Source: Daedaleopsis sinensis (lineage: Eukaryota > Basidiomycota > Agaricomycetes > Polyporales > Polyporaceae). Taken from it: 64,000 nucleotides of DNA. Under the pieces are notes generated by a model. That model was not told the origin of the DNA. It saw only the letters and a program-made list of their open reading frames with translations, and did not search any database. The position numbers and the translations under genes were made by a program. The stretch is from assembly GCA_033807695.1 (NCBI GenBank), contig CM066309.1, forward strand, positions 2,852,001 through 2,916,000. Direction: 5' to 3'. Shown here piece after piece: positions 21,186 to 31,090 of the stretch. Position 1 is the stretch's first letter. Each line of letters begins with the position of its first letter.

Positions 21186-22579
21186 ATGCCCGAAGGAACA
21201 ATGAAAGCGTTGTACTACAGCGCGGTACGTACTCCCGTGTCCGTCGTCATCGCCATCTAATCATCGCCGCGTCTAGCCTCACAAATTCGAGATCAAGGAG
21301 GTCCCCATCCCAAAGTGCGGAGACGACGATCTGCTTCTCAAGGGTACCGTACCGGCCCCCCAGTCAGACGCCACGCCAGCTCGCTCATGTATAAACGCAT
21401 ACAGTCACCCTCTGCGGTGTTTGCGGGACGGACGGACACATCCATGAGGGCGAATTCATTGCGCAGTTTCCCGTACGTTCTCTCCCGCGATCTGCACTCA
21501 TTTCCGCCACACCTTACGTCCACCCCCCGGCAGCTCATTCCGGGCCATGAGGCTATCGGAAAGGTCGTCGAGAAAGGAAAGAACGTGAAGGATTTCGATC
21601 TTGGTGACCGCATTGTCGCCGACGTGGGCATCTCCGTGCGTTCGCTTCTCCATACTCTTCGCTTCATGCGCACTCAAAACGACGTGTTCTATGCACACAG
21701 TGCGACAACTGCTTCTATTGCCGACGAGGCAACGCCGTACTCTGCGAGAACTTCAACGCTCGCGGCGTGACTCTCGACGGTGGATTCGCAGAATACATCG
21801 TCTACCACCAGCGCAAGTGCTACAAGATCCACAACCTTACTGATGAGGAGTCGACGCTTCTCGAGCCTGCCGCATGCGCAATTCACGGCCTGGACAAGCT
21901 GAACCCACCAGTCGGCGTTGACGTCCTGCTTCTCGGTGCCGGCCCGACAGGTCTCATCCTTGCGCAGCTGCTTAAGCTGAACGGCGCGCATCGTGTCACC
22001 CTTGCAGCGAACAAGGGCATCAAGATGGACATCGCGAAGCAGCTCAACGCCGCGGACGTGTACATCGAACTCGACAGGCAGAACCCCGCCGCCCAGTGGG
22101 AGCAGCTCAAGAAAGACAACCCCTACGGCTTCGACATCGTCGTCGAGGCCACTGGTGTCGAGAAAGTCGCACAGGACAGCATCAACTACGTCCGTCGCGG
22201 CGGCACCATCATGATCTACGGCGTGTACGAGAACAAGGCGCTGCTCCACTGGCCACCGTCGAAGATCTTCGGAGACGAGATCCGGGTGAGTGAACGCGCC
22301 GATGCTCGCAATTGCTGGTCTCAGAAAACTCAATGCTGCCATCTAGATCATTGGCTCCTTCTCGCAGGCCTACTGCTTCCCGCGTGCTGTCGCGTACTTG
22401 GATGGTGGCAAGGTGAACGTGAAGGGAATGGTACGTTCCGATTATCTCAGTCAAGCGGCTGCAGCCTCGCTCACCAAGGTCCCACCCAGGTCACGGACAT
22501 CTTCAAGCTTGAGGATTACCAGGGTGCGCTCGACAAGATGAACAGCCGCGGTGCGCTCAAGATCGCGATCAAGCCTTGA
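21186..22579 (+). CDS. Zinc-dependent medium-chain alcohol/polyol dehydrogenase
   Basis: MDR-family NAD(P)-dependent dehydrogenase, about 344 aa. Exons: 21186-21224, 21277-21343, 21405-21472, 21534-21635, 21701-22285, 22347-22430, 22490-22579. Catalytic zinc ligands are visible as [13 protein letters not shown] and PGHEAIG; the structural zinc site is the four-cysteine loop [15 protein letters not shown]. The coenzyme site is [15 protein letters not shown]. The length and motifs match sorbitol/xylitol/arabinitol dehydrogenases, and fungal D-arabinitol dehydrogenases are close relatives as I remember them, but substrate cannot be assigned by eye. No targeting signal is seen, so it is probably cytosolic. 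Confidence 0.85.
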
Positions 22580-22964
22580 CCTCGCCGGACGATGTCAACG
22601 ATGTAGCGTACGCGCGGAGTGCGGCAGTGTACCTATAGAAAGATGTACTAGTACGCATGTTGTCGACAGAGCGTGTATATACCCGTCACCACAAGATCAC
22701 ATACTTACCTTCAACTTGCTCTCCGCCTGTGGCCGTCCACCTGAGGTCCATCTGCGTGTTTTGCTGTGAACGTCGGTCTCGTGCGTGTCAAGGAGGAGGT
22801 CCGTGATGTCCGTGCACTAAGTAGGATATACGATGCGATCGTGATGTACAATATGCGATATGAACGTGAGATCCGTGGCTCGCCCTGGCTCGCTGGCTTC
22901 ATCACCCCCCGACCAGGCCCAGCCTGAGCTATAGAGTCCAGATAGCCTCGCGCTCGATCGCTTT
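22580..22964. other. Convergent intergenic region
   Basis: About 385 bp between the ends of the dehydrogenase and RMD1-family genes. It should carry both 3' UTRs; no gene is supported. Confidence 0.4.
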
Positions 22965-25028
22965 CTACGAGAAGAGATCGACGAGGATCGTGATGATGCC
23001 GAGCACTGCAGGAAGACGCGGCCGCGGCAGCGTGAGCGATCGACAACGACTGTGCATGTGCCATTAATATTGGGACGGAGTCCGGACGCACCGATCTCGA
23101 CCGCGATAAGCGCAATGACGATCTGCTCGAGCCGCTCCGCGTGCCGGCTCGTGACCGTCTCCTTGAGGAGCTGCAGCATGTCCTGCAGGACCTCGACGCG
23201 CGCGTTCAGCAGGTCGATGCGCTGCGGGATCTCGAGGTAGCTCCGCGCGGCGTCGTACAGCGGCTGCAGGTCCGGGTATGTCTGTCCGTGGGGCGTGCGC
23301 GCGTCAGTGTGCGTCTGCGGGCGCGGCGGAGGGTAAGTAGAAGGAGCGTACCCAGAAGACCTCCTGCAGGACGCGGACGCGGATGCGCGAAGCGGGCACG
23401 GGTCAGGGCACGGCCGGGTCCGTAGTCAGTATGGATGTGCACGGCAGGGGGCGGGCAGGGACACGTATACGCACTGGGGAGTCGAGGACGGAGCCGACGG
23501 AGTTGATGTTCGTGCGGAGGAGGAAGAGCTCGCCGATCTTGCGCATGATCTCCTTGTGGCTCATGTCGATCTTGCCCGTCTCGCTGATGATCTCGGGGAT
23601 GTCCTTCGTCTCCTCTATCGTGTTCGAGATGAGGTTCTCGAACTGCCGGGCGCGTTGCGCGTCAGTTGAACGCGGACGATACTGCTGGAGGAGGGGGCGC
23701 ACCAGAGATATCTTCACGGACTGCGCGAGCGCGTGCGAGAGAGAGAGCTTCGTCCTGGCATAAGGGCACGCACGTCAGCGGGGTGTCACACATTTATCCT
23801 AAGAAAACTTACATGTAGCTCGAGCCTTTCCTCAGGGTGATGACATCGTTGTATATGCTGCATGCTCGCCGTGTGAACGCTCGCCACACAAGAGACGAGC
23901 GCGGGACCGGGACGTACCGACTGTAGCTCGCGTAGTAGAAATTGAGGTCCTCCATTTCGACGTCATGGGTCGCTGTGGGCAATTCGTCTCGGCTGGCCAG
24001 ACAGCATGCTGCGGTCGAGACTCACCTAGTCGCTCGACTTCGAAACGTTTTCTGGCCGTGCGGGTCAGCAACCGGCGAGCGTCCGTCGGGCAGCGAAAAC
24101 AAGACCTACAGTGACGAGAGAAAACGCTTCTCCTGCGCTTCGGTCATGCCCCATATGACGACCGTCCCGTACTCGAAGATGAAGATTTCCGCTTCGGTGG
24201 GGGTCTCTGCGAACTTGCTCCTCTTCCTGCCCTTGTCGTTGCCATTGCCGGTGCCCGGCACGCCCTCGCCGTCCGCGTCTGACGCGTTAGGGTTCGGGGC
24301 GAGCTCGGGCACGCCCAGGAGGTCGCCCGTGCCGCCCTGCTGGTGGGAAGACGCGGCCTGGAAGTGGACGCGGGCCTGGCTCGCGGGCTGGCTCGCGCCC
24401 GCGGGGGGCTCGTACACGTACGGGCTGTATATCACGTCGACGATGATTCGGGGGTTCGTGCGGTACGAGCCGCGGCGCGCGTTGAAGAACTTCATGAGCT
24501 CCGGGAAGCGGTACGAGCTGTCGACTAGTGTCAGAGAGGCGTACGTGGCGCCTGGGGAAGCACAGACGCACCTCGCGGTTGCGTATGCGGTCACTCGGGG
24601 GAGCGACTTTGCTTTCTTCTTCGTGAGCCGGAGTGCGTCTCTCCGTGCCGTGCCCGCTGGGATCAGGTCGATTTGGTTGTACACCTGTCGTATACGGCCG
24701 GGCGCAGAAGGGCAGGGATGAGAGCCGCTTGCAGATGCTCACAGACATGACGACTTACCTCGACGTCCTCCGGCTCGTCCTCCTCATCGGCCTCTTCCTC
24801 TTCGCTGTCAGCGAGCGTGCCCGAGCCCTCGCCGGCGTCGTCCTTGTCGCGCGGCGGGGCTGAGGTCAGCGGGGCTTTGTCCTTCTGGAGGACGGGCTCG
24901 GCATGTTCTGGGAGGACCTTGAGCTTGCCTGCGACCTTGGTCGAGCGGTTTGCTCCGCGGGCTTTGGACTCGGTCGTGCTTGGACCTGCGAGCGCAGGGG
25001 ACTTTGGACCTGGCTGGCTGGCAGACAT
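22965..25028 (-). CDS. RMD1/RMD8-family protein (DUF155) with C-terminal TM
   Basis: Fungal member of the DUF155 family (yeast Rmd1/Rmd8; animal mitochondrial RMND1). About 459 aa in 11 exons: 24759-25028, 24572-24684, 24110-24517, 24026-24051, 23918-23972, 23813-23857, 23703-23754, 23475-23642, 23352-23363, 23092-23281, 22965-23005. Features in order: a low-complexity acidic N-terminus; VYNQIDLIPAGTARRDALRL; RVTAYATASSYRF; IFIFEYGTVVIWGM; EVERLATHDVEMEDLNFYY; KLSLSHALAQSVK; ETGKIDMSHKEIMRKIGELF; LDSPEVFWTYPDLQPLY; and a C-terminal membrane helix (QIVIALIAVEIVLGIITILV). Exon 9 is just 12 nt, encoding EVFW. An upstream in-frame start at 25178 is possible. Biochemical function is unknown; yeast RMD genes affect sporulation. 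Confidence 0.88.
23352..23363 (-). other. 12-nt micro-exon in the RMD1-family gene
   Basis: On the minus strand CTGCAG precedes GAGGTCTTCTGG and GTACGC follows. It encodes EVFW, giving LDSPEVFWTYP, which fits the family pattern (LDTPEFFW-like). Skipping it keeps the frame but removes the conserved FW. Confidence 0.8.
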
Positions 25029-25249
25029 CGCAATTGGGCTAGGAAGGACGGTAGGCGGGCCCGAGAGAGGAAGCGCGTTGGACGGAGAGTGTGAGTGAAT
25101 GCGCGCACTGCGGTGACGGAGAGAGGGAAGGAAGGCCCGGGCGCCGGCTACTATGATCTCATCCACGCGGCCATACAAACTTGATACAAACGCCCGGCGT
25201 TACCGCTCACTTGATTACGCCATTCTATTGAGATTTATTAAACGGGTTA
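25029..25249. promoter_or_regulatory. RMD1-family promoter, interrupted by the fold-back element
   Basis: Only about 220 bp separate the RMD1-family start from the left end of the fold-back element, so the promoter is short or includes the element. No clear core motif is visible. Confidence 0.35.
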
Positions 25250-25970
25250 CTGCCATTTTCACACCGCTTGTCGTTTGGGCGCGCGCGTCGTGAATGGCGC
25301 CACACGACAAGCTCTCCCAAATCCTCCCCCTTTGAAACTTCGAAACTCGATATCTCCTGAACCGCTGGCCGTAATGCCTTGATTTCTTCATTGTTCTACT
25401 CTACTTGGCGATCTGCATCTCTCGGTGCTCTAAGCTTGACGATCGGACCACTCTACCCTCCCCGGCCACAATGCCCCCAGTTCAGCCACTCCGATGCTCG
25501 ACAGTGGATATCTCCTCAATGGATCCATATTTCGACACGAAGTCTTCGATATCTTGGCTTGGAGGCTAGTGGGAGGATACGGGCTCGATTTGGTACGTCC
25601 CTCATCGCTCCTCGCTCTCATCGGTGACCGGCTCACCCCCTGCCATATCATCCGCCCAAACACCGTCCCCAACCTACTAAGAAGACTGCTGGGAAGGCTA
25701 CATGCTTCATACTCTGGCACTACTCGACGATGCACACTGAACGGTACTCGTCTTTACCCGACGCTGCGGCTGCGTCGTTGCAGACCACACCGCACCTGGA
25801 ATTGCTACCCTCGACACTCGAAACACAATTCCTCTTCAACTACGATGGATATGGATGTGATTCTTCTTGATTTAGGATCGGATGGGTCGTTTGGAGGGTA
25901 TAGAGGAAGATAGGTGTGTTTTCCACCATCCGTTCTTTCGCTGTTAGTACCTCCCATGTGCCCCCCTTGT
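25250..25970 (+). repeat. Left arm of inverted repeat
   Basis: Reverse complement of 26415-27130. Near-identical from 25250 to about 25620, then diverged, with small indels, inward to about 25970, where alignment fades. The inner limit is approximate. Confidence 0.8.
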
Positions 25971-26414
25971 ACTACATGATAGCTATCATGCCTACTCGTG
26001 TCAATACCACTGGAATATGTTTTAAGCACCTCCAATGAGTGGAAAATAGTCACCAGAAAGACGACATAGGCGTCCTAGATCACAACCCTGTATGTGCTCT
26101 CTGTGAACCCCATGAAGCATGGACATACGTTGCAGTAGTCCATATTTCCATGGAAAATGTATTTGATTGACACAAAGAAGACTTCTCACTCATTCCCAAC
26201 ACTTGCAGATGCTCACATGGTATATATTCTGGTAAATGAGACCATGAATGAGAAGGAGTATAGTAGTATATCGCCTCCAAGAGGAGTACTGGGTGGGGAA
26301 GCGGATATACACGATAGATATATATGTAGAACACTCACAAGCATTCTCAATGCAGTAGACATGCCCTTAAGCCAATTTGACCGAGGTCCTGTTATTTCTA
26401 CGTGCAAATTGACA

Positions 26415-27130
26415 TAGCCGAGGGGTATGGGGGGAAGGAGCATATTGACAGCGATGGAATGGACAATCAAAGACACACCATTCTCCTTCCATACCCTCCA
26501 GACCACCCATCAGATCACGAATCCGCAGAAATCACACCAATATCCAGCGTGGTTGAAGAGGAATCGTGTTTCGAGTGTCGAGGGTGGCAGCTCCGAGGAG
26601 GTTGTGGTCTGCAACGATGCAGCGGCCGCATCGAGTAACAATGTGTACCGTCCAAAGCGCGTCGTTGAGCAGTGCCAGAATAGGATGCATGCATCCCAGC
26701 AACCTCCCTAGCAGGATGAGGACTGTGGATGATATGGCAGGGGTTAAGCCAGTTGCCGATGAGAGCAAGGAGCGATGAGGGACGTACAAAATCGAGCCCG
26801 TATCCTCCCACTAGCCTCCAAGCCAAGATATCGAAGACTTCGTGTCGAAATATGGATCCATTGAGGAGATATCCACTGTCGAGCATCGGAGTGGCTGAAC
26901 TGGGGGCATTGTGGCCGGGGAGGGTAGAGTGGTCCGATCGTCAAGCTTAGAGCACCGAGAGATGCAGATCGCCAAGTAGAGTAGAACAATGAAGAAATCA
27001 AGGCATTACGGCCAGCGGTTCAGGAGATATCGAGTTTCGAAGTTTCAAAGGGGGAGGATTTGGGAGAGCTTGTCGTGTGGCGCCATTCACGACGCGCGCG
27101 CCCAAACGACAAGCGGTGTGAAAATGGCAG
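26415..27130 (-). repeat. Right arm of inverted repeat
   Basis: Mirror copy of 25250-25970. The last 365 nt (26766-27130) are almost perfect matches to the left arm. It contains GATATCTCC and the same GGTACGTCCC-like junction where identity drops. Confidence 0.8.
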
Positions 27131-27299
27131 TAGTATGCGGATTATGGGCTGCATAAGGCAGGTTAGAGACTGCTTACAGGCAGGGACGTTCGCAGTCGAT
27201 TAACTCCGTCTCGAACTCTCACGCGCCGTCTGTGCATGCCCGCTTTCTCGTCTCGGACAGTCGTCAGGTGCTAACTGCAGCCGCCCTGGACGGTCGAAG

Positions 27300-30200
27300 A
27301 TGGCAGAGAACGCGGACGGAGAGAGCTTCACGGCCGTTCCCGCCGACGACCGCGAATATTTCTAGTGAGCAGCCCCGCATCTGGCAGGACTCGCACATAC
27401 TGACCGTCTCAAATAGTGCGGTCCTCAATCTTCCCAAGTGTGCATCCGACCACGAAGTCCGGGAACGCTACAGACAGCTTTCCATCGTCTTCCATCCCGA
27501 CAAGCAGGTCGACGAAGGCCGGAAGGCGACCGCTACCCACCACTTTCTCGAGCTCCAGAAGGCGTATGAAGGTCCGTTTCATATTCTCGCCCACTCTCCA
27601 CGCTTCTCATCTGCGTCGTGCAGTCCTGTCCGACCCGGTAACGCGGTACGTTCGCTTCCCTCTCCCTCCTCCCGCGACCCGTGCTCACCCGCCCCCATTC
27701 AGTCGTGCATACGACCTCCTAGGTACGCCTTGCCCGCACCGCACGCGCCCCATTGATTCACGCTGATGTGCGTGGTCGGTACAGGTCCAGAAGGCCTCCG
27801 CATCGTCCAATCCGCAGACTTCAAGCATGTCGCGGAAGAAGCAGTGAGCTCATCCATCCTCATGCGCAATGCGACGGCCCTTGACGTAAGTGCCCCTCGG
27901 CGATAGTTCGAGGACGAGCTGCGGCGGCGACAGCGCGAGCTAGACCGTCTGCGCGTCGAGCAGGCCGTTCATCCAAAGGGCAGCGTGTCTATCGGTGTAG
28001 ACGCCTCTTCCTTATTCGACGACCAGTACGAGGACGAGGACGGGTCGCCTCTGTCTGCCTGGCAGAATCTCCAGCTCGCGCTCGGCGAGGTTCGGCGAAG
28101 CAGGTTCGCTGTGAGCCATCGTGTAAAGGCAAGTCGCATGCCTCCGTCGCCCGTGCCGAAGGTCTGATTGGCACCCTGCAGACAGAAGTCAACAAGAAGA
28201 CGCAGCTGACGCTGTTCAGTCGCGTCGCCTTCGGGACCAATCATCGCAAGCGGCAGGGCGGATATGTCGGCCATGACTTTATGGGAACCGTGTCGCATCA
28301 GTTTTCACCCAGGCTGAACGTCCAGGTGGGCACCGTGCGCTCGACATCTCCCTCCGCCGCGTCTCATGCATATTCCAGGCCACGACGAGCCTTCTCAACG
28401 TCTCCGGAATTTCTATGAAGAGCGTCTACCGAACGGACGATTACGTTGTGGCCTGCCAGTCTGATGTGCACCCCATAATGCTTTTGCAGCCATTCACATA
28501 CCGGTGGGGGCAGCCTCTCCTTCTTCCTCCCCTGTCCGTATCTATCTTCCGTCGACTGTTCCCGAACTTGCCCATGCAGGGTTCTCTGGAGGCTTCTATC
28601 ACCCCTTCAGGCCCTACAATATCCATAGGCGTAACATCTTCGGCCCTCCACGATGCTTCTCTCGATAGGGCGGCGGAGGACGACCTGCCCAATGACGAGG
28701 TGACGCTGCGTGTGCCTTCCTCCTCGGGCCTCGCCATCTATTCTAGCGACTGGCAGATCGGGGTCGACCTCGCGGGCGCCGCGTCCGGGCTGCGTGCTCG
28801 GTACGGCCTGAGCCTCCTCGAACTCGGCGTGCATCTCCAGGCGGCAGTCCGGCTCGGGCTTGCGGGCCTCACCTGGCTCGTCGGCGGCGAATGGCGGGGC
28901 GACAACGGCTCGATCTCCACTAGCGTGAACGTTAACGTCGACGGCGTTGTGCTTCGGGTGGAGTAGGTCCCGATCTACGTCCTCTCATTCCCGCAACGCT
29001 AACGGAGAGACAGCGCCTCGTACCACCGGCAGACCCTCTCCCTCCCGATCGTCCTGTCGCGCGAACACAACGGCGACCTTGGGTTCTGGATCGCGGTGCT
29101 GCCGTCTACCGCGCTCGCATTATTTTATTACCTCCAGCTGCGGCCTCGCAGGCGGCGCGAGAGGCTCCAGTGCGTATTCATCCGCACTTCTCTCAACGTG
29201 CAAGCCGCTCACCCGAGGTTTCGCACCGCGGTCGTGGTTCTCTCTAGGTACCTCAAAGAAGCGCGCCGTCAATTACGTGAAGAAAAGTCGGAGGTGCTCC
29301 GCCGCTGGCAGGAGACGTTGTACCTTCTGCAAGACACGGCAAACAGACACCTGCGCACCGAAGAGGCGTGTGACGGTATGGTTCGCTCCTGCGGCTGAGA
29401 TTTGAGGAGGAGCGTGGCCTGACACTGGCGCCGGGTGGTTCACATAGGTCTGATCGTCCTAGACGCGCGGTACGGCCCAGCAGAGCGGGACGAGGGCACC
29501 GAAGGCCTCGACGTCGACGTGACCGTCCCCATGCAGGCGTTGGTCAACGCGAGCCAGGTATTCATTCCCGGGAAGCGAAGCAAGGTGCGCCGCCCGTTTG
29601 GTTTTCCCGCATTTACGCAACGCGAGTTCCCCGTCCGCCCGATAAGGATGGTGCTGTGGGGGCAGCTGGGGCCTGGGCTCGGACGTTTTACTGCCGGCTT
29701 TGGGCCAGGGGGTCGTCGGTGCGCGGCCGCCGCTGGGCCCTGGACGGTCGAACAGACTACCAGTGCGTGCGTGCTGTTTGATAGGCTATAGTCGACGGCG
29801 GAGGCAGTCTCCTGACTGCTGTCTGCTGCCGCCGCATGTCGTGACTGCCGTGCCTGTTTTATTCGCCGGGTATCTTCCTTTCGTACGCGACGACGGCCAC
29901 CGGGACCCGTCGTGCTGGTCTCGGGCTGCGAGAGCTTGAGCGTGCGTGCCCGGGAGTACCGACGTCGCGCCCCCTCACCGGGAGACAGGAGGGCTTCTGC
30001 CATCAGCAGAGAATGTGCTTCAGACTGGGTTGTGCTAACGCCATTCGCCCGACGCGTCGCAGGCGGGCATTCCAGGCTTCTACGACCCCGTCGCGGGCGT
30101 GTCGAAGGCGCTGCGCGTGCGGTACAAGTTCCGCGGGCGCATGCACTACGCAGAGATTCCCGACTATAGCCCGGTCGTGATCCCGCTCAAAGGTGCGTCG

Positions 30201-30351
30201 CCGTGCGCCGTGCGCACACCCTCGTGGCGGCCGAGACTGGCGTGTCTGCGCACTGCGTGGGCGTGCCAGCCCGCTGGAGCGCGCCGGCGGGTGGAGCCTA
30301 TTTCTGGATACTGATATGCTTTTATCCTGCGTAGATCACTTGGTCGAATGA
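27300..30351 (+). CDS. DNAJC11-type J-domain protein (mitochondrial MICOS/SAM-associated family)
   Basis: Type III J-protein of the DNAJC11 family, which associates with mitochondrial outer/inner membrane organising complexes in animals. About 612 aa in 13 exons: 27300-27364, 27417-27571, 27624-27645, 27703-27722, 27785-27843, 27907-28128, 28182-28325, 28379-28962, 29014-29169, 29248-29375, 29448-29584, 30063-30192, 30335-30351. The J domain has YAVLNLPK and the HPDK motif (VFHPDK), ending RAYDLLG. It continues with HPKGSVSIGVDAS (human: NPKGTISVGVDAT), a beta-rich middle (GTVSHQFSPRLNVQ), a membrane-like segment (FWIAVLPSTALALFYYLQL), VDVTVPMQALV and the signature GIPGFYDP...RYKFRG. Exons of 22, 20 and 17 nt, a GC-AG intron (28129-28181) and a 478-nt intron (29585-30062) are unusual. 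Exon 8 may hide an extra intron. Confidence 0.85.
28129..28181 (+). other. GC-AG intron in the DNAJC11-type gene
   Basis: Donor AAG followed by GCAAGT, acceptor CTGCAG, length 53 nt. Reading through hits a stop (AAG GTC TGA), while removal gives HRVKTEVNKKTQ in frame. The strong flanking match to U1 is typical of GC donors. Confidence 0.65.
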
Positions 30352-31046
30352 GGGCGCGCGGTCGTCCTGACGGCCTGCGCATGACAGTCGAGACAGCTTC
30401 TGCGATCGGTCGGTCCATCGTGGGGACCCACATCGCCGACGCCCGGGGCCTCGCGCCCGCAAGGGCACGTTGGCGTCCAACGTGCAACGGTCAACTCAGC
30501 GGCGGCCGCTGCGTGCACATCGAGTGCTGCTGGGGATGTTGCGGTAACTCGGACAGGCCCCGCCGTGCAGCGGCCGGTGGATGGCGGCTGCCCGGCCCTA
30601 TTCATTTATTGTACTCGCAGCGCTGCGCAAGCCGTAATCATATCTCCCCTCCCCCACCTTCGCTTCGCAGGTGCTGTCGCGAGCCTCCGGATCGGCGTCA
30701 TCAGTACGTGAATGTGAATCTTATCCGACACGCTACGCTCTGGCCAGGCCCCAGGCATCAGGCGTCTCGCAGGCTGCACGCTGCAGGCTCCAGCGCACTG
30801 CTAGTACTGCTACTAGTGGCCGCTGTCACGGTGCCACACCCCATAATGCTCGTTCCCGTTTGCGAGCAGGGCCAGGATCAGGGATCGGGCTTCCCAGCTC
30901 CGACACGAGAAGCCCGGCGGGGGCGCCCGCGCGTGCGGGCCCTCCATCTGGCATCGGGGTCCCGGACGCTGGCGGCACGACACACCCAGCTACACGCCCG
31001 ACGGTTCTGGAGCCTGGACGTTCCACCGATGGGCCCCCCGCTTCGC

Positions 31047-31090
31047 GCATTCTGCGTTCTGCGTTCTGCGTTCTGCGTTCTGCGTTCTGC
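31047..31090 (+). repeat. Heptamer tandem repeat (GCGTTCT)n
   Basis: Six consecutive 7-nt units, the first GCATTCT and the rest GCGTTCT. The same heptamer in the GCATTCT form recurs three times at 36902-36921 on the other side of the WOPR gene. Confidence 0.85.

Larger units (their letters stand above)
25250..27130. mobile_element. Fold-back element with ~700-nt inverted repeats, non-autonomous
   Basis: A 1,881-bp unit whose ends are exact inverted repeats starting CTGCCATTTTCACACCGC, flanked on both sides by TA (25248-25249 and 27131-27132), consistent with a TA target-site duplication as in Tc1/mariner-type elements. The outer 365 nt of both arms differ at about one position by eye (T/G near 25596). 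Further inward, arms remain alignable to about 25970 and 26415 but only around 80% identical. The central 450 bp are A/T-richer and unique. No transposase is seen; matching frames in both arms (MISSLFYSTW..., MLDSGYLLNG...) exist only because the arms are copies. It sits between the 5' ends of the RMD1-family and DNAJC11 genes. Confidence 0.8.

Noticed and set aside
27844..27885. Coding extension of DNAJC11 exon 5 to 27885
   Set aside because: It would leave an intron of only 21 nt, too short to splice; ending the exon at 27843 gives a 63-nt intron and the same frame.
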